A stretch of DNA of 6,800 bases from an uncultured Aliiroseovarius sp. (GCA_938023895.1 CALJDH010000038.1:1-6800); one strand, 5' to 3'. Numbered from the stretch's first letter, positions 1 to 5,965 are shown. Program-made: numbers and translations. Notes: generated by a model not told the origin, from the sequence alone.

Positions 1-27
1 GCGCAATACGATTTTGGCGGGATTGTA

Positions 28-480
28 TTAAGATAGATGCCTCGGCATGCCTGTTCCCCATCCATCCTCGCCGAATATCAATGCAGGCGGACAATCGGCT
101 TTTTTATCGAGTGTGCCCCAAATCTTCTCAAGCCAATCGGCAGCAACTTCTACGATTACATCATTCACAGAGAATGGCTGGTCGAATGGATCAAACATAG
201 GGAGGTCATTCGCGGCCGTTTCACCGCGAGTGTATGCATCAAACAGTACCCGATGCCCCTCTATTGCTTTGTTCAAGCTGAACAGGTCGGGACCATCAAG
301 ATGCAAGACGACAGAGAACATTCCATCTGGATCTTGGTTCGGGTGAACCCCGAATTGTATTTCACGTGCGTTATTTGGAAGCTTGGTCAAGGCCGCCACT
401 AATGTCGTCCTCGCTTCCTCAGTGTGGGAATCAAGGATGGATATGAGTGTTGAGCGGTACTTCGTCCGTTCGTCTTGCAA
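28..480 (-). CDS. Uncharacterised 150-aa protein, TTG start
   Basis: I do not recognise this protein with confidence. It is small, acidic and probably cytoplasmic: there is no signal peptide or membrane segment. The N-terminal third (residues 1-35) looks helical. The most family-like stretches are FSVVLHLDGPDLFSLNKAI (about residues 55-73), MFDPFDQPFSVNDVIVEVAA (about 95-114) and a Trp-containing helix after it. From memory this resembles a small bacterial domain of unknown function (DUF6389-like), which is unverified. The start is TTG at 480-478. A strong GGAGG lies 8 nt upstream, an in-frame TAA sits only two codons upstream, and the next in-frame Met is around residue 54. GC content is about 50% by hand count, against about 60% or more in the neighbouring genes, which suggests acquired or accessory DNA. 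It follows gap on the same strand but lies beyond the gap terminator, so it is probably transcribed alone. Only 27 nt remain downstream in the window, and I see no convincing terminator there. Confidence 0.75.
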   Translation of the reverse strand: MQDERTKYRSTLISILDSHTEEARTTLVAALTKLPNNAREIQFGVHPNQDPDGMFSVVLHLDGPDLFSLNKAIEGHRVLFDAYTRGETAANDLPMFDPFDQPFSVNDVIVEVAADWLEKIWGTLDKKADCPPALIFGEDGWGTGMPRHLS

Positions 481-488
481 AACTTACA

Positions 489-493
489 CCTCC
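489..493 (-). promoter_or_regulatory. Shine-Dalgarno that fixes the TTG start of the 150-aa gene
   Basis: The minus strand reads GGAGG, then 8 nt (TGTAAGTT), then TTG. An in-frame TAA lies within the spacer, so translation cannot begin upstream. Together these make TTG the only well-supported start of the gene. Confidence 0.75.
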
Positions 494-525
494 GGCTCTC
501 CTAAAGGGAGAAATACAAAATCAAG

Positions 526-554
526 CTATAAAAGCCGATATGAATTGTGGTCAA
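526..554 (-). promoter_or_regulatory. Candidate sigma-70-type promoter for the 150-aa gene
   Basis: On the minus strand, TTGACC (554-549) is followed after 17 nt by TTATAG (531-526), or after 18 nt by TATAGC. Both boxes fit a housekeeping promoter. The -35 box begins only a few bases after the T-run of the gap terminator, so the small gene can be expressed independently of gap. The predicted start of transcription is near 519, giving a leader of roughly 40 nt. This is a match to consensus only. Confidence 0.5.
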
Positions 555-556
555 CG

Positions 557-593
557 CAAAAGAAAACCCCCAAGGGCAGGGCCATTGGGGGTT
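557..593 (-). terminator. Rho-independent terminator of gap
   Basis: Read on the minus strand, AACCCCCAA (593-585) pairs perfectly with TTGGGGGTT (573-565) around an 11-nt loop, giving a 9-bp stem. It is followed at once by a T-rich tract (TTTTCTTTT, positions 566-558). It lies 26 nt past the gap stop codon and separates gap from the downstream 150-aa gene. Confidence 0.9.
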
Positions 594-618
594 CTCAGAA
601 ACTTTTTTCAGGGGTGGC

Positions 619-1617
619 TTACAGCGAGCCCATCTTCACGGCCAGATCGCCCATGCGGGTCGAGAAGCCCCATTCGTTGTCATACCACGCCAGAACGCGG
701 ACCAGACGGCCGCCGATCACTTTGGTCTGGTCTGCGGCAAAGATCGAGCTTTCTTCAGTGTGGTTGAAGTCGGTCGAGACCAGTTTCTCTTCCGTGTAGC
801 CCAGAACACCTTTCATGGCGCCTAGCGACTGCTCTTTCATCACGGCGTTCACGTCTGCGACGGTCACGTCCTTTTCGACCACAACGGTCAGGTCCACCGC
901 CGAGACATTCGGGGTCGGAACGCGGACGGCCGAGCCGTCCAGCTTGCCCTTCAGGGCGGGCAGAACCTCGCCCAGAGCTTTCGCGGCACCGGTCGAGGTC
1001 GGGATCATCGACATGGCGGCAGCGCGGGCGCGGTACAGGTCCTTGTGGCGGCGGTCCAGCGTCGGCTGGTCGCCGGTGTAAGCGTGGATCGTGGTCATGA
1101 TGCCGCTTTCGATGCCGAAGGCGTTCAGCAGAACCTTGGCCACCGGAGCCAGACAGTTGGTGGTGCACGAGCCGTTCGAGACCATTATGTCTTCGGCGGT
1201 CAACATCTCTTCGTTCACGCCGCAGACGATGGTCTTGTCCACGTTGGTGCCGGGGGCCGACAGCAGAACTTTCTTCGCACCACGCTCGAGATGCGGTTTG
1301 GCCTTGATGCCGTCGTTGAAGTTGCCGGTGCATTCCAGAACAACGTCACAGCCGTCCCAGTCCAGCTCGTTCATGTCATAGGTCGACATCATCTGCATCG
1401 GGCCTTGGCCTACATCCATGGTGCCGTCGCCCAGAACGACGTCGTTCGGGAAGCGGCCATGCACGCTGTCATATTTCAGAAGATGCGCTGCGGTTTCCAA
1501 GGGGCCGGTCGCGTTGACCTTCACCACCTGAATATCTTCGCGTCCAGACGCAGCGATCTGCGCCAGGGTGCAGCGGCCGATGCGACCAAATCCGTTGATA
1601 CCGACTTTGACGGTCAT
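619..1617 (-). CDS. gap: Type I glyceraldehyde-3-phosphate dehydrogenase, probably NADP-using
   Basis: Cytosolic enzyme that interconverts glyceraldehyde-3-phosphate and 1,3-bisphosphoglycerate with a nicotinamide cofactor, in lower glycolysis and gluconeogenesis. The 332-aa length is complete for the family. The Rossmann motif INGFGRIGR is at residues 7-15. The catalytic Cys151 lies in SNGSCTTNCLAP, His178 in TTIHAYTGDQ, and the C-terminal WYDNEWGFSTR is present. Two cofactor features stand out. The Asp that binds the NAD ribose (Asp32 in Geobacillus numbering) is Ala36 here (VNATGP). The Leu187-Pro188 pair typical of NAD enzymes is Arg189-Arg190. I infer use of NADP or both cofactors and a gluconeogenic role like that of Bacillus GapB. 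The first residue of the active-site signature is Gly149 instead of the usual Ala. The ATG is preceded by GAGG at an 8-nt spacing. A strong terminator follows. The sequence is not of the Epd (erythrose-4-phosphate dehydrogenase) type. Confidence 0.96.
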   Translation of the reverse strand: MTVKVGINGFGRIGRCTLAQIAASGREDIQVVKVNATGPLETAAHLLKYDSVHGRFPNDVVLGDGTMDVGQGPMQMMSTYDMNELDWDGCDVVLECTGNFNDGIKAKPHLERGAKKVLLSAPGTNVDKTIVCGVNEEMLTAEDIMVSNGSCTTNCLAPVAKVLLNAFGIESGIMTTIHAYTGDQPTLDRRHKDLYRARAAAMSMIPTSTGAAKALGEVLPALKGKLDGSAVRVPTPNVSAVDLTVVVEKDVTVADVNAVMKEQSLGAMKGVLGYTEEKLVSTDFNHTEESSIFAADQTKVIGGRLVRVLAWYDNEWGFSTRMGDLAVKMGSL

Positions 1618-1638
1618 GGGTGTTTCCTCTTTCTCATG

Positions 1639-1656
1639 GCGGCATACGTGTGCCGC
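1639..1656 (-). repeat. Inverted repeat in the gap leader
   Basis: GCGGCA (1639-1644) and TGCCGC (1651-1656) form a perfect 6-bp stem around 6 nt. It lies 22 nt upstream of the gap ATG and just upstream of its Shine-Dalgarno (GAGG, 1629-1626). It would be in the 5' untranslated region if the promoter at 1680-1708 is right. It may be a leader hairpin or a protein-binding palindrome; the sequence alone cannot decide. Confidence 0.45.
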
Positions 1657-1679
1657 GAGGGGTGTTCAGACTTGCACGC

Positions 1680-1708
1680 GGTATACCGTTGACTGCAGGG
1701 CCACCCAA
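1680..1708 (-). promoter_or_regulatory. Candidate gap promoter with palindromic -10 region
   Basis: On the minus strand TTGGGT (1708-1703) and TATACC (1685-1680) are separated by 17 nt. The -10 box lies inside a perfect 10-bp palindrome, CGGTATACCG (1679-1688), which could also be an operator. The -35 match is only partial, so this is a candidate. The leader would be about 55 nt. Another -10-like TATCAT lies farther upstream (1739-1734) but has no good -35 box. Confidence 0.35.
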
Positions 1709-1774
1709 CCCAGAAAACACCTTCCGTAGCAGCATGATAGCGAAAACATCAGCGATCTTTTGATTTGGGCCTAC

Positions 1775-1790
1775 AGGTTAGCGCAAACCT
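1775..1790. promoter_or_regulatory. Near-perfect 16-bp palindrome of LacI-family operator shape
   Basis: AGGTTAGCGCAAACCT matches its own reverse complement at 14 of 16 positions, with a central GCGC flanked by AGGTT/AACCT arms. A central CG with A/T-rich flanks inside a short even-length palindrome is the usual shape of LacI-family operators. Alphaproteobacteria have a LacI-family central-carbon regulator, CceR, and I infer that this site could bind it or a relative; I cannot recall its exact consensus, so the assignment is tentative. The site is about 65 bp upstream of the candidate gap -35 box and about 40 bp upstream of the yedI -35 box. For gap, that distance suits activation better than simple repression. 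Confidence 0.45.
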
Positions 1791-1830
1791 TCATGGGGCT
1801 GAATTAATGGCAGGGTCTGGTCGTCATGCC

Positions 1831-1847
1831 CTTGCCCTTCAGGGCGG
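1831..1847. repeat. 17-nt exact repeat shared with the gap coding region
   Basis: CTTGCCCTTCAGGGCGG occurs here and, in the same orientation, at 943-959 inside gap, where the complementary strand encodes part of PALKGKL. Its core GCCCTTCAGGGC is itself an inverted repeat with a 2-nt centre. This copy overlaps the candidate yedI -35 box. I cannot tell whether it is chance, a common codon pattern, or a functional palindrome. Confidence 0.5.
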
Positions 1848-1859
1848 TTTCGCTAGATT
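1832..1859 (+). promoter_or_regulatory. Candidate yedI promoter
   Basis: TTGCCC (1832-1837) and TAGATT (1854-1859) are 16 nt apart, about 40 nt before the yedI start codon. The -10 box overlaps a GANTC site (GATTC, 1856-1860), the target of the alphaproteobacterial CcrM methyltransferase. The match to consensus is moderate. Confidence 0.4.
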
Positions 1860-1897
1860 CGCCCCACAATGAGTACAATGAAAGTAGAGGCGGTACG

Positions 1898-2860
1898 ATG
1901 AGCGGTTTGATTGCACTTCTGGACGACGTGGCGGGGATCGCCAAAGTCGCTGCGGCCTCGATCGACGATGTGGCGGGGCAGGCAGCCAAGGCCAGTGCGA
2001 AAGCGGCAGGCGCTGTGATCGACGATGCGGCTGTGACGCCGAAATACGTTCAGGGGTTCGAAGCCAAGCGCGAGCTGCCGATTATTGGGCGCATCGCCTG
2101 GGGCTCGATCAAGAACAAGCTGATCATCCTGCTGCCCATCGCGCTGCTTCTGTCGGCTTTTGCGTCCTGGGCGATCGCGCCGCTTCTGATGCTGGGCGGG
2201 GCCTATCTGTGTTTCGAGGGGGCCGAGAAGGTTTGGCACGTGCTGTTCCCGCACGAACATACGTGGGACCACGCAGAGCACCCTGAAGGCGACCCGGCCC
2301 ATTTGGAGGAAAGCAAGGTCGCGGGTGCGATCAAAACCGACTTCATTCTGTCGGCCGAGATCATGACCATCATTCTGTCAGGCATCCCCAACAGCAATTT
2401 CTGGATGGAGGCGGCCACGCTTGCTGTCGCTGCTGTGGGCATCACCGTCGCGGTCTATGGCTCGGTCGCGCTGATCGTGAAAGCGGATGATTTCGGCCTT
2501 TATCTGGCCAACAACGCGCGGCTGGGAGTGACGCAGGCGCTTGGCCGAGGGATCGTGAAAGCGATGCCCTATGTCATGAAAACACTAACCATCGTTGGCA
2601 CCGCCGCGATGATTTGGGTCGGCGGGTCGATCATCGTGCACGGGTTGCACGAACTGGGCTGGCATCTGCCTTATGACACCATTCACCACCTGGCTGTGGC
2701 TGCTGCACATGCGGTGCCGCAAGTCGCGGGTGCCGTGGAATGGGCCGTAACGGCTGCGCTGGACGGCGTACTTGGTCTTGCGCTGGGTGTTCTGATCATC
2801 CCCTTGGCGACGCGCGTGATTGGCCCGATCTGGGGTGCGATCTTCAAAGAGAAAGCTTAA
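1898..2860 (+). CDS. yedI: YedI/DUF808-family inner-membrane protein
   Basis: A 320-aa member of the DUF808 family (E. coli YedI, about 305 aa), a multi-pass inner-membrane protein with no established function. The N-terminus, SGLIALLDDVAGIAKVAA, then repeated Ala/Asp-rich segments and TPKYVQGFEAKRELPIIGRIAWGS (residues 48-70) are family hallmarks, as is WAIAPLLMLGGAYLCFEGAEKV (91-112). Hydrophobic segments are at about 74-94, 95-107, 150-163, 172-195, 228-250 and 288-306. A His-rich hydrophilic stretch (about 114-135, PHEHTWDHAEH) separates the first pair from the rest and might contact metal, which is speculative. I start at ATG 1898 because GAGG lies 7 nt upstream and the family begins here. 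The reading frame stays open to 1826, but that extension has no family character. It is divergent from gap and convergent with the transporter, overlapping it by 4 bp. Confidence 0.88.
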   Translation: MSGLIALLDDVAGIAKVAAASIDDVAGQAAKASAKAAGAVIDDAAVTPKYVQGFEAKRELPIIGRIAWGSIKNKLIILLPIALLLSAFASWAIAPLLMLGGAYLCFEGAEKVWHVLFPHEHTWDHAEHPEGDPAHLEESKVAGAIKTDFILSAEIMTIILSGIPNSNFWMEAATLAVAAVGITVAVYGSVALIVKADDFGLYLANNARLGVTQALGRGIVKAMPYVMKTLTIVGTAAMIWVGGSIIVHGLHELGWHLPYDTIHHLAVAAAHAVPQVAGAVEWAVTAALDGVLGLALGVLIIPLATRVIGPIWGAIFKEKA

Positions 2861-2866
2861 GCTTTC
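2851..2866. repeat. 16-bp perfect palindrome holding both convergent stop codons
   Basis: GAAAGCTTAAGCTTTC is its own reverse complement. Its centre, TTAA, supplies the TAA stops of both yedI (2858-2860) and the transporter gene (2859-2857). Each protein therefore ends in -Lys-Ala-stop from the same bases. In RNA it would be a 6-bp stem with a 4-nt loop on either strand. It lacks a U-tract, so it is a poor intrinsic terminator. Confidence 0.85.
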
Positions 2867-3729
2867 GGCCTTGATCGACTGAGCAGGAACAGACCGCTTA
2901 GGACAATGACGGCGCTGCCCGCCAGCGTCATCATGTCTGGGCGTTCGTGGAAGACCACAACGCCCAGAATGAGCGCGAAGAGAAGCCGCGAATAGCGAAA
3001 CGGCGTGACGACCGAGACCTCTCCGGTCCGCATGGCCAGCGTCAAAGCGCCATAGGCAAGAACACCGCAAACAATGGTCAGCATGATGTATCCGCTGGCC
3101 GCCGTTGTCATAGGGCTAATCTCGCCAGCCGCAGCCATCAAGACGAGCCCAGACACCGTCAGAACTACAAACCCGGCTACACCCAACTGCGCCGCGTTTA
3201 ATGTCGCCGGGCTTGCGCGGGTGGCCAGATCACGTCCGGCGAAACCAAGCATTCCCAGCACGGCAAAGATCGACAGCGGGTCGAAGGCGTCCAGGCCAGG
3301 GCGCAGGATCATCAGAACCCCGATGAAACCCACAAGAATGGCCAGCCAGCGGCGTATGCCAACCTGTTCCTTGAAGAAGACGACGGCGCCTAGCGCGACG
3401 ACCAGTGGCGTGGCCTGCAAAATGGCCGAGGCACTGGAAAGCGGGGTCAGGGCGATGGCCAGCGCATAGAACATGCGGCCGGCGATCTCAGAGAGCGACC
3501 GCCATATCAGCACGGGCGAGCGTAGATCCGGGTGGAAAACCCGCGTACCCTGCGCGCGGGCGAGCGCTGCAAAGATGATCAATCCACCCAAGCCGAATAG
3601 CACAACAGCCTGTCCAATCGGGATGTCGCGGGCTGCGGCCTTTAGCGCCATGTCTTCCAGCGCAAAGGCTGCCATGGCGAAGACCATGAACAGCGCACCA
3701 CGGTGATTTTCGCTAAGAGCTGACAGCAC
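2857..3729 (-). CDS. EamA/DMT-family transporter, GTG start
   Basis: An inner-membrane transporter of the drug/metabolite transporter superfamily, with two EamA repeats. The protein is 290 aa, as is usual for ten-segment members. Repeat 1 spans about residues 10-143 and repeat 2 about 152-284. Each ends with the typical sequence of the fold: SSASAILQATPLVVALGAVV (residues 98-117) and the downstream FKEQ in the first, and RYSRLLFALILGVVVFHE (245-262) in the second. The substrate cannot be read from the sequence; amino acids, nucleosides and other metabolites are all known for the superfamily. I choose GTG at 3729 because AAAGGA lies 7 nt upstream. The frame also has a TTG at 3747, which would add six residues but has no Shine-Dalgarno. 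The gene begins about 65 nt beyond the tkt terminator. A weak -10-like TAGATC (3771-3766) lies between them, so its promoter is uncertain and readthrough from tkt is possible. Confidence 0.88.
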   Translation of the reverse strand: MLSALSENHRGALFMVFAMAAFALEDMALKAAARDIPIGQAVVLFGLGGLIIFAALARAQGTRVFHPDLRSPVLIWRSLSEIAGRMFYALAIALTPLSSASAILQATPLVVALGAVVFFKEQVGIRRWLAILVGFIGVLMILRPGLDAFDPLSIFAVLGMLGFAGRDLATRASPATLNAAQLGVAGFVVLTVSGLVLMAAAGEISPMTTAASGYIMLTIVCGVLAYGALTLAMRTGEVSVVTPFRYSRLLFALILGVVVFHERPDMMTLAGSAVIVLSGLFLLSRSRPKA

Positions 3730-3736
3730 GTTGGCA

Positions 3737-3742
3737 TCCTTT
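3737..3742 (-). promoter_or_regulatory. Shine-Dalgarno that fixes the transporter start
   Basis: AAAGGA on the minus strand is followed by TGCCAAC (7 nt) and GTG. It lies downstream of the alternative TTG at 3747-3745, so it can serve only the shorter frame. This supports the 290-aa protein over a 296-aa one. Confidence 0.7.
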
Positions 3743-3790
3743 GACAAAACAGGCGCAGACTGTCCGATCTAGAACGGGTTTAAAAGGCAT

Positions 3791-3824
3791 AAAGAAAACG
3801 CCCCGCCAATTGGCGGGGCGTTTT
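3791..3824 (-). terminator. Rho-independent terminator of tkt, 30-bp perfect palindrome
   Basis: Positions 3795-3824 form a perfect 30-bp palindrome: a GC-rich stem (CGCCCCGCC / GGCGGGGCG) flanked by AAAA and TTTT, around a central AATT. On the minus strand the stem is followed by TTTTCTTT, as in an intrinsic terminator. It lies 53 nt past the tkt stop codon. The symmetrical A and T tracts mean it would also stop transcription on the plus strand, although no plus-strand gene ends here. Confidence 0.92.
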
Positions 3825-3860
3825 AAAGATCTGGACCGAGATCTTTGCAGATCTCTGGTC
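3825..3860 (-). other. Two overlapping, mutually exclusive hairpins in the tkt 3' untranslated region
   Basis: AGATCT occurs three times here (3827-3832, 3839-3844, 3849-3854). The middle copy can pair with either neighbour. Hairpin A pairs 3825-3832 with 3839-3846 (8 bp, 6-nt loop). Hairpin B pairs 3834-3844 with 3849-3860 (11 bp, one bulged base at 3856, 4-nt loop). They share 3834-3846 and cannot form together. Both lie between the tkt stop and the terminator stem, which abuts hairpin A. The role is unknown: mRNA 3'-end protection, a processing site or a small 3'-derived RNA are possible. Confidence 0.6.
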
Positions 3861-3877
3861 GAAATACAGGGCTAGGA

Positions 3878-5902
3878 TTAGCCCAGAAGCTCTTTTGCTT
3901 TTGCCACGACATTGTCGGTGGTGATGCCAAACTGCTCGAACAGAACGCCAGCCGGGGCCGAGGCACCAAAGCCGGTCATGCCGACAAAGGCTTGCTTGGC
4001 TTCACGGCCGCGCTCACCCAGCAGCAGCTTGTCCCAACCACCATCGCGGACGGCGGCTTCGACACCAACGCGTACGGGACCTGCGGGCAGAACTTTGCGA
4101 CGATAGGCCTCGTCCTGCTGGGCAAACAGCTCCATACAGGGCATGGACACAACGCGGGTGCCGATGCCTTGGGCTTCCAGCTGCGCGCGGGCTTCCATTG
4201 CCAGCGACACTTCCGAACCAGTCGCGATCAGGATCACCTGACGCTTGCCAGCTTCCGCATCGGCCAGAACGTACCCACCCTGAGCGGTCAGGTTTTTCTG
4301 TTTGTACTCGGTGCGGACGGTCGGCAGGTTCTGACGGGTGAGAACCAGGGTCGAGGGCGTCTCTTTCTCGGTCAGCGCGATTTCCCAGGCTTCCGCCGTT
4401 TCCACCGTGTCCGCCGGGCGGAAGGTGTAGCTGTTCGGGGTCGCGCGGCAGATCGACAGATGCTCGACCGGCTGGTGGGTCGGTCCATCTTCGCCAACGC
4501 CGATCGAATCGTGGGTCATCACGAATACGGTCGGGATCCCCATCAGCGATGCCAGACGCATCGCAGGGCGGGCATAGTCGGTGAAGACGAAGAAAGTACC
4601 GCCATAGGGACGGATGCCGCCATGCAGGGCCATACCGTTCATTGCAGCGGCCATGCCGTGCTCGCGGATGCCCCAATAGACGTAACGGCCACCACGGTTG
4701 TCGGTGTCAAAGACGCCCAGATCACCGGTTTTGGTGTTGTTCGAGCCGGTCAGGTCAGCCGAGCCACCTACGGTTTCCGGCATCACCGGGTTGATCACCG
4801 ACAGCGCCATTTCCGACGACTTGCGGGTCGCAACGGCGGGTTTGGTCTCGGCAACTTCTTTCTTCAGCTTGCGCACAACGGTGGCCAGCTTCTTCGGTGC
4901 TTCCAGCGCATAGGCACGCTTGAATTCGCCCTGCTTGCGCTCTGAGATGCTGGCGAAACGTGTGTCCCACTCGGCACGTGCTTCTGCGCCGCGTGCACCC
5001 ATGGCTTCCCACTGAGCTTTCACATCAGCAGGGACTTCGAACGCGCCTTGCGGTGCGCCATAGACCTCTTTGGCGGCAGCAAGCTGCTCGGCATCCGTCA
5101 GGGCGCCGTGACCTTTCGAGGTGTCCTGCGCAGCGTGACCCAAAGCAATGTGGGTTTTGCAGGCAATCATTGACGGCTTGTTGGTCGATTTCGCCTTGGT
5201 GATGGCGGCGTCAATCTGTTCGGGATCGTGGCCGTCGATTTCCTGGACGTGCCAGCCCGAGGCCTTGAAACGCTGCACCTGATCTGTGCGATCCGACAGC
5301 GATACCTTACCGTCGATGGTGATGTCATTGTTGTCCCACAGGACGATCAGCTTCGACAGCTCGTGACGCCCGGCAAGGCCGATGGCTTCCTGGCTGATGC
5401 CTTCCATCAGGCAGCCATCGCCCGCGATGACATAGGTGTTGTGATCAACGATCTTCTTGCCGAACTGGGCGCGCTGGATCTCTTCCGCCATTGCGAAGCC
5501 AACGGCGTTGGCAATGCCCTGACCCAGCGGGCCGGTTGTGGTCTCGACGCCCGATACGTGACCGTATTCCGGGTGACCTGCGGTGATCGCGCCCCACTGA
5601 CGGAAGTTCTTGATCTGGTCTAGCGTGACGTCTTCGTAACCGGTCAGATAGAGCAGCGAATAGATCAGCATCGAGCCGTGACCTGCCGACAGGATGAACC
5701 GGTCGCGGTCTTCCCAGCGCGGCGCGGTGGGGTCAAACTTCAGGTGCTTCTCAAACAGCACGGTTGCAACGTCGGCCATGCCCATCGGCATGCCAGAGTG
5801 GCCGGAATTTGCGGCAGCAACAGCATCCAGCGTCAATGAGCGGATGGCAGCGGCTTTCTTCCAGTGGTCAGGGTGGGCTTTGGCAAGTGCAGCGATATCC
5901 AA
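3878..5902 (-). CDS. tkt: Transketolase, TTG start
   Basis: A thiamine-diphosphate-dependent cytosolic enzyme that moves two-carbon units between ketose and aldose phosphates in the non-oxidative pentose phosphate pathway. The protein is 674 aa and full length. The N-terminal diphosphate-binding domain has GHSG (34-37), TTGPLGQG (122-129), the ThDP/metal motif starting at GDG (161-163) and ending at NN (191-192), and DGHD (223-226). The middle domain has the catalytic Glu414 in GIREHGM, His464 and the signature [13 protein letters not shown] (470-482). The C-terminal domain (about 540-674) contains ATGSEV (560-565). Substrate-contacting His35, His75, His110 and His265 appear to be in place. 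The start is TTG at 5902: AAAGGA lies 8 nt upstream and [16 protein letters not shown] is the normal family start. The frame is open to 5968, but those 22 extra residues overlap the promoter. It is transcribed divergently from zauP-zapA and carries its own terminator. Confidence 0.97.
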   Translation of the reverse strand: MDIAALAKAHPDHWKKAAAIRSLTLDAVAAANSGHSGMPMGMADVATVLFEKHLKFDPTAPRWEDRDRFILSAGHGSMLIYSLLYLTGYEDVTLDQIKNFRQWGAITAGHPEYGHVSGVETTTGPLGQGIANAVGFAMAEEIQRAQFGKKIVDHNTYVIAGDGCLMEGISQEAIGLAGRHELSKLIVLWDNNDITIDGKVSLSDRTDQVQRFKASGWHVQEIDGHDPEQIDAAITKAKSTNKPSMIACKTHIALGHAAQDTSKGHGALTDAEQLAAAKEVYGAPQGAFEVPADVKAQWEAMGARGAEARAEWDTRFASISERKQGEFKRAYALEAPKKLATVVRKLKKEVAETKPAVATRKSSEMALSVINPVMPETVGGSADLTGSNNTKTGDLGVFDTDNRGGRYVYWGIREHGMAAAMNGMALHGGIRPYGGTFFVFTDYARPAMRLASLMGIPTVFVMTHDSIGVGEDGPTHQPVEHLSICRATPNSYTFRPADTVETAEAWEIALTEKETPSTLVLTRQNLPTVRTEYKQKNLTAQGGYVLADAEAGKRQVILIATGSEVSLAMEARAQLEAQGIGTRVVSMPCMELFAQQDEAYRRKVLPAGPVRVGVEAAVRDGGWDKLLLGERGREAKQAFVGMTGFGASAPAGVLFEQFGITTDNVVAKAKELLG

Positions 5903-5910
5903 GGTCCGAG

Positions 5911-5916
5911 TCCTTT
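5911..5916 (-). promoter_or_regulatory. Shine-Dalgarno that fixes the tkt TTG start
   Basis: AAAGGA is followed by 8 nt and TTG on the minus strand. The first internal Met is at residue 38, inside the conserved ThDP domain, so no ATG start is possible. The spacer overlaps a GANTC site (5908-5912). Confidence 0.8.
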
Positions 5917-5936
5917 GGCTAAGTAAAGATTGGCCC

Positions 5937-5964
5937 CTGATAGCAGTCCTGCCGGTTGGGTCAA
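5937..5964 (-). promoter_or_regulatory. Candidate tkt promoter
   Basis: On the minus strand TTGACC (5964-5959) and TATCAG (5942-5937) are 16 nt apart. Transcription would start near 5930, giving a leader of about 28 nt that includes the Shine-Dalgarno. This rules against the longer tkt frame that begins at 5968. Confidence 0.55.
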
Positions 5965-5965
5965 G

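Noticed and set aside
5..29. Weak hairpin (AATACGAT / ATTGTATT) just past the stop of the 150-aa gene
   Set aside because: The stem is AT-rich, contains a G-U pair, and no T-run follows within the visible bases, so I do not call it a terminator.
755..1333. A 192-codon minus-strand frame inside gap, another reading frame
   Set aside because: The translation is Arg/Gly-rich nonsense typical of a shifted frame in GC-rich DNA. The gap frame explains the sequence fully.
1045..1692. A 215-codon plus-strand frame opposite the 5' part of gap
   Set aside because: It is the reverse-strand shadow of gap. It runs through the gap start and leader and shows no protein-family features.
1826..1897. An upstream extension of the yedI frame by 24 codons
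   Set aside because: The extension overlaps the candidate promoter, is not like YedI proteins, and the ATG at 1898 has a good Shine-Dalgarno.
3845..4945. A long open frame (366 codons) on the plus strand opposite tkt
   Set aside because: It is antisense to a clearly real transketolase, has no recognisable domain, is rich in Arg/Gly/His/Gln as expected for the reverse complement of a GC-rich gene, and has no convincing ribosome site.
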